Shown here: positions 1 through 12,157 of the stretch, one piece after another
Layout of the letters: each line of letters begins with the position of its first letter
How positions within the stretch are numbered: the stretch's first letter is position 1
Position numbers and translations under genes: made by a program
NCBI GenBank assembly: GCA_963971225.1
Contig: OZ020267.1
Location: 115,082,936-115,146,935 of the forward strand
Reading direction: 5' to 3'
DNA: 64,000 bases
DNA from: Melieria omissa
Taxonomy: Eukaryota; Arthropoda; Insecta; Diptera; Ulidiidae
The notes under the pieces: model-generated
What the model was told of the DNA's origin: nothing
The model's input: the letters and a program-made list of their open reading frames with translations, nothing else
Databases searched by the model: none

Positions 1-261
1 ACGCTTACGCCATGACGCTGTACAAAATTTCAATGCTGAGCGACTTATAATTCCGAAAATATACCATATTAAATATTTAGATTGTAGGGGAGGTGCCACG
101 CCCACCTGCCGTACAAACATGTAATATCGCTATAAACCACCGCATTGACATCTTCTATCACACACAAAAAAAAATTAGCCGAAAGAATGAGCCGTTTTCG
201 CAAACACTGGCTCCATACAGGAGGTTACGTTTTTTTTATATATAAGAAGATAAAAATACTT

Positions 262-774
262 AACCTCGTTAGAATATGGCGATACGTATATCAAATGAAA
301 GGGGAAAGGCTGAAAAATTTAAATAAAATTGATTTTTTTATCTATTTGTAAAAAAAAGGATATGAAAAAGGTCCATTGAAAATTATAATCTTTTTTATCT
401 TTAAAAATGTATATAGAATTTTCTTGAAAAGTAAGTATGTTAAAACCCAAAATCTCCTTGATCACGTGTCAAAATGTCATTATTTCCGCTTTATTCAGTG
501 GCGGATTCAGGGGGGTGTTTTGGGGGTTGAAACCCCCCCGAAATATTTGGATCGCCTATAAAACTATATACAAATTAAAAAGCATTTTACAAATATTAAA
601 GAATTACTTTTTGAAACCCCCCCCGAAATATTTTTCTGAATCCGCCCCTGGCTTTATTGATGTCATAGTTACTAAAATGGGTAAAAATTTGGTACATAAA
701 TAAATTATAACTTTTGTACTTCATTAGAATTGCAACTTCCGCCTTTTGTTAATAACTTTCAAACCAATAAAGTA
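262..774 (+). mobile_element. Truncated copy of a foldback element, split by a hAT MITE
   Basis: From about 262 the sequence matches the left arm and centre of the foldback element at 24693-25607, including CTCGTTAGAATATGGCGATA, the ATGAAAG/AAAGGCT stretch, the ATCACGTGTCAAAAT block and TACTTCATTAGAATTGCA in the centre. Homology stops near 774, just after AACCAATAAAGT, so the right arm is absent. The copy is interrupted at 496-650 by a hAT-type MITE flanked by an 8-bp duplication, which restores a continuous foldback sequence when removed. The short ORFs inside (145-351, 376-561, 437-703) are not conserved in reading frame between the two copies and are taken as fortuitous. The outer left border is approximate. 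Confidence 0.7.
496..650 (+). mobile_element. hAT-type MITE, copy 1 (155 bp)
   Basis: Non-autonomous element with terminal inverted repeats CAGTGGCGGATTCAG at the left and CTGAATCCGCCCCTG at the right. They are followed inward by G-rich/C-rich stretches and GAAATATTT on both sides. It is flanked by a perfect 8-bp target duplication GCTTTATT at 488-495 and 651-658. An 8-bp duplication with CAG..CTG ends is characteristic of the hAT superfamily. The interior has no coding capacity. Three further delimited copies lie at 19032, 20936 and 43231. It sits inside the truncated foldback copy and is therefore younger than it. Confidence 0.9.
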
Positions 775-775
775 G

Positions 776-1858
776 CAGCTTACATTCGGTTCTGAGTGCA
801 ATTAAAATCTTTTCTTATTTCTAAAGACCTTTGTCCACTACTTAACCCACTAACTGCCACATTTGAGAAAATAAACCAACACCGAACAAACAACTAAAAC
901 CGATGCTTGTAGTCGTTCTAAGTCTGTCACTTTTAATTTCAAATTATGGCAGTATTTGCGGGACTAACGTTTGCGCGAATCACAGTCTTCAGTTTTGAAG
1001 CAAAGTGTCAGAAATGTTGCGCAACGCGAGCGGATGCCAGCAGAGTGACAGCTGAATCGAAAAGTCATTGAATCCGCGCGTTTCAATCGCCATTTCAATC
1101 GCGCAAAAATGATATAATGCGCAAGTCGTCACTGTGAGCGACCCCAACGCGGTGCCAGTGAGCGGCAACTGTTGCACGCGGCAGTCAGCAGCAAACACAC
1201 ACAAATCGCATAAAGCAAGCAACTGAGCAGCCGGCAACGGCGGCGGCAGAGCTGCGCGCAATTACTTCCCGCTCGCCGCATTTGGCTTGGCAGCAGCACC
1301 AATTGGCATCTGTTGGTGCCTCTGCGCCAGCAACACGAATTACGGTCGCCGTGCACAATTGCACATTTTTATCGCGTAGTTCGCGCATAGTTTGTAACAC
1401 TTAATAATTGAAACGGAAACGATACGCGATCGTCATTTCACTCCGTGTTCGACGGACCCGCCTTCCCTCCGCCCATCCTAGGTATCTGTCGCTCGCCTGT
1501 CCAAATGTTTGTCGATAAATTTTTGCGGATGCGAATTGTCTTGGCGTTGCGGATGGCGGATGGTGGCTGACGCTCTGGCGGATGCCATCATCATTCGCGG
1601 CTGGCATATCGTGCAGTGTGCATCGCACATCGCACGCAGCGCCACGTCGCCGAGGCGAATTTGCATTTGCCCGCCCGGCGCGCACATTTGCCAGCCCGTC
1701 AGCTGCTCAACGGTTCCACTGTGCAGCCGACGCGCCAGTCAACGGCGAGTGCAAAATACATTGACAATGGGATGTATCTGTCGGGGAGTGTCATTAATTG
1801 TGATTGCTTTATGATCGCGTTGCTGCGCAAATTTTAACACATTTTCCTTGTCGATGAA
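776..1858. other. GC-richer non-coding block, possible upstream/5' region
   Basis: No gene recognised. Composition changes sharply from the AT-rich repeat at the left to a CpG-containing block (about 1000-1760) with many CAGTCAG- and GCGC-like words. Overlapping ORFs of 60-100 codons are open on both strands with no recognisable domain, which is the signature of GC-rich non-coding DNA. It lies immediately upstream of the small secreted-protein candidate at 1859 and could contain its promoter, but no convincing TATA plus initiator pair was seen. Confidence 0.5.
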
Positions 1859-2152
1859 ATGATTTTTATGTTTATAAAAGTGAAGACGCTTTTATTTGTT
1901 GCCATTGCAGCGGCGCTGATGATGTTTATTTCCAGTGCCGCTGCCATAAATTGGACTGTCCTAGGTGCCTGCGCATCTGTCTCTTGCGAGGTTGTTGGTA
2001 CTGCAGTTGGGAATTCAATTGGATCTGCTCAGTTATTAATAAACTCAACTGAAACTAATATCTTCGAGAGGCATATTGAAGCTCTTGACGTGAAGGAAAT
2101 GCAGTTAAATTCAGTAAAAAAATCAAAGTGTTTCACGCAACCACAAAGTTGA
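1859..2152 (+). CDS. Candidate small secreted protein (97 codons)
   Basis: I do not recognise a family. The ORF begins MIFMFIKVKTLL: a short N-terminus with two lysines precedes a hydrophobic core (about residues 11-25) ending SSAAA, with a small-residue cleavage site before INW near residue 29. This is a textbook signal-peptide layout. The predicted mature part is about 68 residues, with three cysteines (GAC, VSC, SKC), one N-glycosylation sequon (NST) and a more charged C-terminal half. A second in-frame Met lies at residue 4. The start context GATGAAATGA is acceptable for a fly. A variant poly(A) signal ATTAAA (2170-2175) and an A-run follow the stop within 30 bases, consistent with a short single-exon transcript. 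It could equally be a terminal exon or chance. Homology and RNA evidence are lacking, so confidence is modest. Confidence 0.4.
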   Translation: MIFMFIKVKTLLFVAIAAALMMFISSAAAINWTVLGACASVSCEVVGTAVGNSIGSAQLLINSTETNIFERHIEALDVKEMQLNSVKKSKCFTQPQS

Positions 2153-2169
2153 GCGCAATAAGATAGCAA

Positions 2170-2175
2170 ATTAAA
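2170..2175 (+). promoter_or_regulatory. Possible poly(A) signal (ATTAAA)
   Basis: The common variant of the AATAAA signal lies 18 bases after the stop of the candidate secreted-protein ORF and is followed by a run of ten A residues. In AT-rich DNA this hexamer is frequent, so it supports the ORF only weakly. Confidence 0.25.
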
Positions 2176-4552
2176 TATTAAAAAAAAAACAGATTTCAAT
2201 TAAAAACTGTTTAAATGTTTAAGCCCAAAATCAAACACATCAAGTGACCTTTGAATAAGAAAAACTAAAATTTAGTACCAAAGCATACAACATTTTACAA
2301 GCGCACCTTCAAAAGTAAGTAATCGATTACTTGGCAAACCACTCATTCGATCCAATGTTGACAGCGACATATTTTTAGCACACAAGTGTGCCGCCCATAG
2401 TGCTGTCCATTAAAATTGTCATTCGCCACTGAGCACCGCAAGCCCACTTGCGAGAATACGTCTCGGTTCTCCGACCCACACTCACACCTACACACACCTA
2501 CACACTAACACTCAAACTCGTCACTTATGTCCTGCGTTGAATTTATGGCAAACTTAAAAGTTGTGATGGAAAAATTAAATAAATAGTGGCAGCGCTAAAA
2601 CGGAAAGAAATTATAAAGTGTCACCTGGGATGATAAGTGGGCAGCAGCCGCAGCCAGAACCAGAGTCGTAGTCGCAGCAGTGGATGCAGCGACGCAAACC
2701 GACACGAGACAAAAGCAGCAGCAAACATGTGCTGCTGGCCACCAGACATCCACCGAGCGGCCGCCACATTGGTCCGAATAGTGGAATTTTTAATACCGAC
2801 CTACAAACGGGACGGGGCGGCCTGGCAACTCTGCTCTGCAGCACAGAATTGACAACTTCAAAGCGGAGACGTCAAAACTTCAGGGCTAAAGTTGTTGTTC
2901 ATGTTGCTGCCGTAGTTGCTGCTGCCATGAGTGTTGTTGTTGTTGTTGTCTTTCTTCCCTGCACTGCGGCCGCTCGGGCTGTTTTAAGTTTAATTCTTGA
3001 GCGCTTCAACTTTCACATATTCTCAAAGGACATCAACATAAAATGCAGGACATTTGCTCGCTTCAGTCACATTTATTTTTGCAGCATTTTTCTATCTGCT
3101 CGCTCTCCGGCATCGCCGCATCGTCGTCGTCTTCTTCGTCTTATTTTCCACTTTATGACAAAGCTCGACGCACACACGTACCCGAATGCTGGCCGGCGGG
3201 GCGAGCGGAAAGCCACAAAGGGCGCAAGCACATGACAAACTAACGGCAGCATCTTCGTCCGCCACGCCGCCGCCGCCTCCTGCAACACATTCGCACCAGC
3301 AGCGTGTCCGAGTTGTGTGACAGATTTTGAGAAGTTCTCGGTGTGCCCTTTTTTCATTATTATCCTTTGACGCTGCTGTTGATGGGGCGGACGTTGCCGC
3401 CACAGCTGAGCGCCGGCCACGATGATGAAGATGTCGAGCTTGTTGACGATGATTTTTTATAAATTATAAAAAATGTTCGTTTTCTTTGCTTGTTCCGCAG
3501 CTATTGTTGCTGTTGTTGCTGCCTTCAGTGCTCGAGGAGTGCCGGCCACAGTGACATAACCTCAATTTCGTTGAAGTATTATTTTGACGTATGGCAAAAG
3601 CACTGTTGAGCTTTGTGAAGACACAACACCGAAGGCCGCGCATACGTCGAGTTGAGTCGAGTTGTGACGGCGGTGCTGGTGGGGCGTCCGATTGTTGAGT
3701 GGGGCGCCTGACGGGACCCACTTACTATTGACCAACTGACGTAAGAGTGACATTTTTCACTGCGGTTCCCCTCACGACAAAGCACAAGAGCAGTCGCCCA
3801 AAGTGGTCAATCAACAGCGAAGCTGAAGCTGGCAAACTTATACTTTTAGGGGGCGGGGGAACTACAACGCTTCCTTGTGGCCGCCGTATTCAAGACGCAT
3901 TCCGAACCGCATATCTCATCCAGCCAGATGTCATTCAATTCATACTCTTACCGTTATTAGAAAAAATACTCAAAAGTCTAGAATTAAGACGACATCAAGC
4001 TGGGAACCAAACCGAAAAAGAAAGAAGCACCAACAAGAATCCTGTACACACTCGCATACACGGCGGCGAGTGCAACATAAATTTAAAAGTTTTTGGCAAA
4101 AAGGAAAGAAAAGCGAATAAGTGAAGTGGGAACGGCAAAAAGTGCCACCGCTACACACGAGCCACGTCACAAGTTTATAGCGACTTTTGACAGCTTTGCC
4201 ACACTTCACACATAACTTGCCACAGCTGGGAAACCTTCCATAGATCTACTGGCCGCACCCCAACCCCCCAGTTACGACTGGTGGCGCCTGCCAGCTGTCC
4301 ATTCACTGGCCAAACAAAATTGCAGCTCGCACACGACTCCCTGCGTGGATGTCGCCTTCGCTCTTCAAGGCTCAGCCAACCGGTCAGCTGGCCAGTTGGG
4401 GTTCGTGTTTTGAATTTATTTTCATTCAGCATTTTTGTTTTATTGTATTTCGATTATCCTTTTAACTTTTATTTAGCAAATTCAATTTTCGTCTTAATTC
4501 CGTTTCAGCTTCTTCGCTGCGCTGACACGTCCTACATACTACCATATTTACC

Positions 4553-4580
4553 ATATGTATGTATGTATGTATGTATATAT
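4553..4580. repeat. (TATG)n microsatellite
   Basis: Consecutive TATG units with a short TATA ending. This is a very common motif in fly intergenic DNA. Confidence 0.9.
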
Positions 4581-7500
4581 GGTAATGTTCAGGTGAACGT
4601 TTGCACGTGCAACTCTCGGCGGCTGACGTTGTGGTCTGCTGCCTAAACTCCTGGCGGCATGTGTCGAGCACGAAATGAACTCACTGCATACTTACATACG
4701 TAATAAATATGTACAAGAAATTATGCTTAAACGTCATTGGATCGAAAGGAAACATTTTTATGCTGAAGAAATAGAACGATTTTTTTGTTTGGTTGTGTTT
4801 GTGTATAAAGAATAAATAGTAAAATTTTGTTGACTGATTTTATTTTTCGAACAACACTGAACCATTTCGAAAAAATAATATCTCCTTCTTCAACCTTTAA
4901 CCTTAAATCAAGACGATCCACGATCTGGTCTCTGTTACGCGCCGTAAAACTCTAGTTTCAACCAGCCGGAGCCTTTCCTGCTCGTTTGAGTTCGACACTC
5001 ACAAGTGCCTTCGCCCAGTTGCCAGGCATTTTTTCAGTTGATTTGAATCGAATTATTAATGCCGCGCACATGGAATGATTTATCTTATGCTCATTTCACA
5101 CCTATGCACACTCAACGCCCAATTGGCGCGCACTGGCGGCACATAAAGATACACTTGTGCTCCCCCCGGACATGCATTCCTTTCCGCCGTCTAATCGCAG
5201 TTTCTGCGCACTGGCTGGACCCGCGGGCCGCGGCGCATATCGAAAAGTTATTTTAAACAAATAAGATAATTTATTTGGCTGATAAGCGATAATGGCGGCG
5301 TATAGCCCGTACGCGCGCAACACATAAAACTCCGACTATGATATGTGGGCCCATAAAAATTTACTTAAAAATGAAAAATTCCGCGCTGTGCAGCAGTCGC
5401 GGGCGGCGGGGGAAACTCGTAAAAAATCAATTTTATTATTCGCCGCAATTTGCGGGCATTCTTTGCACATTAACAACAAACACAAAAGCCAGCGAGTGAA
5501 ACGGAAACGATGTGCAGCGAAACGAATATGCAAGCAACAAATCGCTGGAGGATGCGCCGCGGCCGATGTGGCCAGCACGCGCAGGAGGAGGATCAGCGGC
5601 GACGTCGTTATAAAAAGCACGATCAAAAGTAAATAAAAACGCCAAAATGATGCGCGATGTACGCAGTGGATGAGTGAAGCAATTCATTTTTATGGGCCCG
5701 ATGGTCATTTCTGTGTGCGCGGCGATGGTAGCTGCTGCTGCCGACTTTATGCTGGTGCGCGTGCGCGAGCAGCGCTACAGCGCGTCCCACTGCAGTTTTG
5801 CGCTTCCTTGCGTTGGAAATCAGAGTTGCGGCAATAAAAATCGAATAAATTATGAACTGATTGCTTGGCGAATGTCAAAGTGGCAGAGCGTTGGTCGAGT
5901 TGTCTACAGCTGGCAGTGTAGAAAATGTGTGCAGTGTAAACAATCATTTGGTGGATGGGTTCAAGTTGTTGTAGGTTATTATGTTCATAAATGAAAAGGA
6001 TTCAGTTCACGGTTCTTGATATTTATTTAGTAAAAAAAACCAAAAAATCATAGTGAATAATAAAATATTAGTAAAATAAATAATACATTCACTAAAGAAA
6101 AACACCATTCGTTACAAAAATGGTTGGCTTCTGGAATTGTATTCAAAATGCTCGCTTGAACCATCAACCTATGGTCACGTGGAATTCCATAAATGTGCAA
6201 TCAGAATTTACATCAAAGAAACAGGCAACAACTTCTACAACACAGTGCGCACACTGGGCCCCCAACCCCCCTTGCCACCACTACACTCCGCACACGTTCG
6301 TCCTTGGGCCCTCACACTGCTGTTGATAGAAGACTCAGCTGAGTATCCTGGCCACCATCAGCTCGTCTGAAGCTGCAAAACTTTCGACCATGAAGTAAAC
6401 AAATTTTGACACTGATGACACGATGGAGCGCCGGCCAAAACGCAATTTTGTTGCACTTATGTACTTTTAAGCACAGCCAACCACGCGGGCGAGTGATTTC
6501 CGGTGCGAGCTGCCCACCACCGCCGGCCGCCCACCCACACTGCCGCACATGATGCATGGCAAAAAATCGTAATCTCGTGCTTGGCTGCTGCCCGACGGAC
6601 TGCCGATTTCCTCTATTTTTATTAACACTTGTGCGCGACGCTTGGCTGGCAAATAGCCGGCAGCGCGCGCAGCATAAAAGTCAAATGCACTGGCCGCTGT
6701 TTCGTCTCGCATACTTCAAGGCATCATTTTTTCAGCGGGCCGTAATGAAGTAGCTCGCCATTTCGCATTTCAGCCGCGATGTCCTTTGACTTAGCGCTGC
6801 TGTTATTTGTGCATTGTTGCCGCATCACTCACACACACACACAAACTCCACAGAGCGCCTCCGTTTTTGCTCGCTGAACTTGCCGTCCGCGTCTGTTGGC
6901 TTAGTTTTCATCCTTTTGTCTTTGCGACCATCAACAACCACGACGGATCCTGCCACCGCAGTCCGTTCAGTCGTTCAGGCTGACGGCATTGCCGCCACTA
7001 CAGCGGCATACTTCATGCTTCAAGGGAAATACTTTCGTTTCATGGTTTTTCCGTACTTGCCTTTGTCGTCCTTTGAACTGAAAAATGCGCTCAACGTCTG
7101 TTTTGTGTTTATTTAGGTTAATTCCTTGGCGAGTGTCAGCGCTAGTTTGGTCCGACTGTGAAAAATGTTTACTTGCACACTTGCCTCAGCTTTTTTTTCG
7201 CCCTCAACTGTAAATTGTACTATTTGAATTTTTATGAATGGTGTCGGCTTGGCATTCTGTCACTTCATTCTTAATGAGTGCGTCATGCAATCATTTGTCA
7301 TCAGGCCGATGATTTGAGATTCTATAGAATAGATTGTGACATAAAAACTCAATCGATCGCAACAAGGAAAAAATTAAAAAGGGAACTTGTAAAATATTTA
7401 TGCGTATTTAAATATTAAATGCTTCTAAGAACTCTGCAAATACAATTATATACTCGTACATCGTCGGCGAATTCGATACATTTTTGTAATAAATTTTTGG

Positions 7501-8890
7501 CTTCATTATGTCAATGGAAATTATCTGCGCATAAGTGCATCACTTTCCCGATTCAAAATTGGCGTTGACTCATTTAAAAGCCAATGAAATTTTTTCGCAT
7601 CAGTTTTGCACCCAATAGGCGCACACACACACGCATTCGCAACTGTTTTCTACGGCTTGTGTGAAATTAGTTTTCGAAAATAGCTGTTCATTCATTTTCA
7701 TTTTTAAGCAGCTAAGAAATCCAGCGCATCTTCGTTGCGTCTCCGCTGCATGGCTGCCCACGTTCCAATCGAGTCTAATAGCTGGCTTGCACGGCCGTCT
7801 GTCCGACTGTCTGTCTTGCTGCCTTTCTATCAAATGCTTGTCCAAGTGTCCGTACGTCCGTCAGTTGCGCAACGTCTGCTTGTGCTTAGCCCATCTTATG
7901 CGCACTGTCTATTTGTCTCCATATGTGTGTGTGTGTGTGTCTGTGAGTATTTATTGTTTTTTGTTATTCGACAGGACTTTGGACTCGTTTTCTCTCACTG
8001 TGTGCTGCATTTTCTGCGTCCAATATTGTTGTTGATGTAGCTGCGGCCACCGCATTCACATTACTTGCAGCGAGCAGCATGTGTGAGCTGTTGTCCTTCG
8101 ACTGCTGGCGTGCAAGTCCTATCTGGCAGTTGGCAGCCCGACCGGAAGTCAATTTTCGAAATGATGGCAAATATTCTTAGTGGCAATGAACAAAGGTTGA
8201 AAACTTCATGCGAACGCTTCGCTCTCGTACAGTTAGTTAATTTTCAAATAACTCATGTGTGTGTGTGAGTGTTTTTGTGTATTTGGTGTCCTGTTCCTTA
8301 TTGCAAATTGGAGAGAAAGTTTCCAGCACACACACACACAACGCCCACAAACATCACTTAAGATACTTGTACAATACTTTTCAGTATTTCAGTTGACATT
8401 GACATGTTGCAACGCAACGAGAGACGTGCGCGACGAAGGGCTTCGGGGGCTGGCACAGAAAATAAATATTTTCACAAATGTTTTTTCGTATTTTATCAAA
8501 AATGCCTTCTGAACATTTCGTCCGTTGTTAGTCGGCCAGAAGTCGTTGCCAATCTTGCCGCATGTCCCGTCTTGAATTGTCTTTTGCGTCCCGCATGTTG
8601 GACCACCAAAAGCAAGCAAAGTGCAGCCTGTGTCCGGTTCGGCCAGCAATCCGCACCCTTTTCCTGTGTGCAGTAATTGCTCGACGTTGTCCTGCCATTC
8701 GTTTCCCGCACAATTGTGCGCTCTGCAGTGCAGTCGTCAGCCGTCTTTTGCATACAATCGAATGTCCTTATTTTTAAGCTTCATGTCGTCCGTTTGTAGT
8801 TAGTTATTTTCTTTTCGTTTGCTATTTCAAAATTTAGTGCATTATTATTTTCCCCACATCGCTGCAGAGCCGGCTCGCTGTACGAATGGC

Positions 8891-9012
8891 TTTCTGTCTG
8901 TCTGTCTATCTGTTCGACTGTCCCATCGTCCAGTTGTCCGTTCGTCCTTGTTCCCATCCATCCATCTGTTTGTCTGTCTGCCTGTGTGTCTACTCGCCCG
9001 TCTGTCTGTCAG
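8891..9012. repeat. Degenerate CTGT/CCGT tetranucleotide tract
   Basis: About 120 bases built from CTGT, CCGT, CCAT and CTAT units, pyrimidine-rich on the plus strand. The repeat keeps two frames open, giving spurious Ser/Val/Cys-rich ORFs. Confidence 0.8.
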
Positions 9013-9440
9013 CCCATTTGTTGCTGTATTTTTTAGATGAATTTAGTTTATTCGGCAAATCGTTTGGCAATATTGTTCCTTGCTGCTGTCTTCATCTGCA
9101 CATCGTAAATCTATGAGAAGTGCACTGCACGAAAGTGTCCTCGCTCGTTCGCTCTTGTCCGCACACACACACACACTGGAGCGTGTGCATTTAAATATAT
9201 AAAAACCCATACATACAAAACTCTACATGTCAATCACTTGCTGTCTTCTCTCTGCTCAAGCCCACATTCTTCTTGCCTTCTGCCTTAAAAACTGCTATCG
9301 CTGCGACATGCAATGCTGCAATTCTTCTATGCAGTGCTTCACATCCTTGTCCAATATTCAAATAGTTTTATTCTGCTGCATTTCGTCGCTTTGTTTTATG
9401 CCTTCAAAGCCCGACCTGTCTGTCTACTGAGCTTTTCTGC

Positions 9441-11560
9441 GGGGGAGTAAATTACTTGTAGATACAGAAACAAATATGCTGGATATGTCAAGAATGACTA
9501 AATAGAAACTAAACAACAATAACTAAAGAGAAAAGTTATGCACTGCAACAAATTAAATTTACACAATATTTAATAATAAGAATGATTCATTTGATAATAA
9601 TGATTACTATGCACTCATTTCTTATTTCTGGTACTTTTTCGTTATTATTTATATTACAATAAATTTAATAAATTTATATAAATTATAAATTTCATATTGT
9701 AAATTTCAATTAAAATATATCACCATCTAGATCAATGAATTTGTAAAAACTGAAAGGACAAGTGAAGCATTTGAGCACAATTCGCGTACAACTCCTTCAC
9801 AAAACGCTGATCCTTCGCTTGAAGAAGTATGAGAAAAATGCCTAAAGGTCATATGTCAGTTTTAATTAAAACCTTAGAAAGGGTATAAAATATGTAATTA
9901 CACGTAACAAACAACCAGTTTGTCCCCTTTCTTCCCCTGTCTTGTGTGCATAGCACCATACCTAACCCAGCGGGATTGTTTTACCCAGCAATCGCCATGG
10001 CAAAGGACGCTCGGCTCATGCCAATCGGATATTGTTCTATTTTTGCGAATAGCATATTTCAATAGTTACAGTTGCTGCGGCGGCCGCTGCACTCGACTGC
10101 TGTTGACATTTCACTAATGATGACTTTGATTTGAGACTATTAATGTTGCCATTAAAATAAAATGTATGGAGATATTGTGCGGCGCTGCCAGTTTCAGGCG
10201 CGAGCTGCCAATTTCAAAACCACTTCGCGGCACATTTCACTCGTGAAAACACTCCACGGTCATTCATACTAAACAATCGCATGTCGCATAATAACTAATA
10301 CACACGCACACACATACACATATTGTATTATTTCAGCGTGTGTTTGTGTGCACTCACATCGATGCTAGTTATATAGCGGTGAAAGCAATCAAGAGCTATA
10401 ATGACCAACACTTGATCGCCATTATTCCAATTTATTTTCAAAATTTCAGTGATTTTTTTTTAACTTCCCTTTTTTAGGAATAATTTTTATTTTAATTTCA
10501 GCAATCAGATCAGTTCAGATGTGATGAGACATGTACATATTTATGAATGAAAAAATTATATTTATGAACGAAAAATGAGTTTGTTCAGCATCATTTGAAA
10601 GTCCAGGTTCGATTGTGTGTTTGAGTCTCCCAGTCATCTAACACCCAACTAATACAAATATTTACTATTTCAAGTCTCAACTTAGCTTCAACAACGTAGG
10701 TTTTAAACTCAACAATTTTAATAAATTTCTTTGTAGCTCACCACCAATGGTCACCAATGCCGACTGCGCCACTCATAGCGTCGTCATTGTGTTTTTGACA
10801 ATTTACTTGTTTTGACCACAACGGCCATCAGCGCCATTTTGCCAACAGTTATTTTCGTGGCAATTGTTGCACGGATTTTGTCGTGAATTGTGTTTATTGT
10901 TGTTTCAGCTGTTTGTGTTTGTGTTGTGTCGCTGCATTGTGCTGGTGATTGCTGCGGACGCGGACGGTGCAAAATTCTGAAAAATGCCAGCAATCTAAAT
11001 GTCATTCCATCATTATCTTTCAAAATTAACATTGTGAGCGAATTGGCAGCACGCGGACGGCGGCGCATGTGTCCAATCGAGCGAGCGACACCGCAATTCT
11101 GCATGCGACGCCAAAAACAATAACGGCCCACCGGAGCCGCCATCACTGTCGGAATGATTTGTTTGTGAGCGACGCGCGCGCTCGGCCGACTGGACCATTA
11201 AGTGAAGTGAAGTGAAGTTGGAAATCGCTTCGCTGCAATTACGGGAATAGTTGCGTTAATATATCATTGCGGCTATTTTTGACTTATCGCTGGATAATGT
11301 TTTCTGGCGGCACTGGCAGTGGCAATGCCAATGGCGGCTAATATGTGACACGGTTCTGGTCAGTGTTGGACAGACTTGACGCCTGCGAATCGGTTTGTTC
11401 CACATGCGATTATCAATAAATGAGTCAATTATTATTCATTCTATGTGATTTCTCAATTAAAAAACTGCCCAATGTTTCTTTAACAACTCTCACTCAAGTA
11501 AGTTCTTCTATTTTTCCTATATATACTTATTTATAAAAAACTAACAGAACTAATTTTGCA
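9441..11560. other. AT-rich non-coding stretch then GC-richer block
   Basis: 9441-9900 is strongly AT-rich with no identifiable element ends. 9920-10120 and 10740-11200 are GC-richer and hold overlapping ORFs on both strands without domains. A short CA tract occurs near 10302-10320. No gene supported. Confidence 0.45.
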
Positions 11561-11562
11561 TA

Positions 11563-12155
11563 CAGTTTGTCAAGTAAATGTTTGCAAATTTAAAGAATGT
11601 GGAAAGTTATTTTGAAAAGCTTATAATAAACAGAAATCGCAATATTTTGAATTTATTTGAAAAATATAGACTCTCATACAATATCAACGTAATGTCTATT
11701 TGATTCGCGTATTGATTTGAAAGTATCTCCTGGACGACCCAGAAAACTGTCTGACAGAGAAGAAAGAAAAATCATCCGAAAAGTTCGTGAAAACCCCGTA
11801 TCTCTATAAGGGAAATGGCTTTGGATATACAAAAATAGAATGCGGAACTGATGTATCTCATGAAACTGTTCGGAACTGTACGGCGCCAAATTTTCAATGC
11901 AATTTTGGTTTTGAAAGAAGACGAATTTTTTGACAATTTGAAATATAGCTTCATTCCTTTTTTGATTTTTTACACTGTTTTCGCGTATCAAATAGACATT
12001 ACTAATAATCTATATTTTAAAAAAAATTTAAATATAAATATAAAGTATTAAAAAAAAATTCTTAATTAAAATATTGCAATATCTGTTATATTTATAAGCT
12101 TTTGAAACAATTTTTCTACCTTTTTCAAGTTTGCAAACATTTACTTGACAAACTG
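11563..12155 (+). mobile_element. Tc1-like element relic with long inverted repeats (593 bp)
   Basis: The left end CAGTTTGTCAAGTAAATG (11563) is mirrored by CATTTACTTGACAAACTG ending at 12155, with TA on both outer sides (11561-62, 12156-57), the Tc1/mariner target site. Imperfect inverted similarity continues inward for roughly 150 bp: AAAGCTTATAA, a GCAATATTTT block and finally AATGTCTATTTGATTCGCG at 11692 versus its inverse near 11973-11992. Such long TIRs with repeated internal sites resemble the IR/DR organisation of many Tc1-like transposons. The centre keeps only a scrap of transposase. Confidence 0.85.
11711..11812 (+). pseudogene. Tc1-like transposase fragment (GRPRK / second helix-turn-helix region)
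   Basis: The plus-strand frame reads GRPRKLSDREERKIIRKV followed by RENP and then a stop. This is the conserved GRP(R/K)K linker and start of the second DNA-binding helix-turn-helix of Tc1-like transposases. In intact proteins it is followed by about 250 residues including the DD34E catalytic triad. Here only the linker region and, after frame breaks, a possible SHETVRNC helix (about 11852-11880) remain, and the whole catalytic domain is gone. The element is dead and would depend on a transposase from elsewhere. Confidence 0.75.
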
Positions 12156-12157
12156 TA

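Larger units (their letters stand above)
2180..9440. other. Long TE-poor non-coding block with microsatellites
   Basis: No conserved exon, RNA gene or delimited mobile element seen in about 7 kb. Many ORFs of 60-180 codons occur, but they overlap each other on both strands and encode low-complexity Cys/Val, Ser or Arg tracts from GT, CAG and CG-rich repeats. Visible structure: GTT repeats near 2930-2949 and 3505-3520, a TATG tract at 4553-4580, CA/GT tracts near 6829, 7925, 8256, 8328 and 9160, and a degenerate CTGT tract at 8891-9012. A 14-bp inverted pair lies at 5347/5686. It looks like intronic or intergenic DNA; enhancer content is possible but not shown. Confidence 0.5.

Noticed and set aside
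2684..3235. 183-codon ORF
   Set aside because: Val-rich and Arg/Ser-rich tracts from GTT and TCG repeats, no domain, and competing ORFs on both strands.
10604..10614. GGTTCGA-like tRNA B-box
   Set aside because: No A-box at the right distance and no cloverleaf; other GGTTCGA words in the window also fail.
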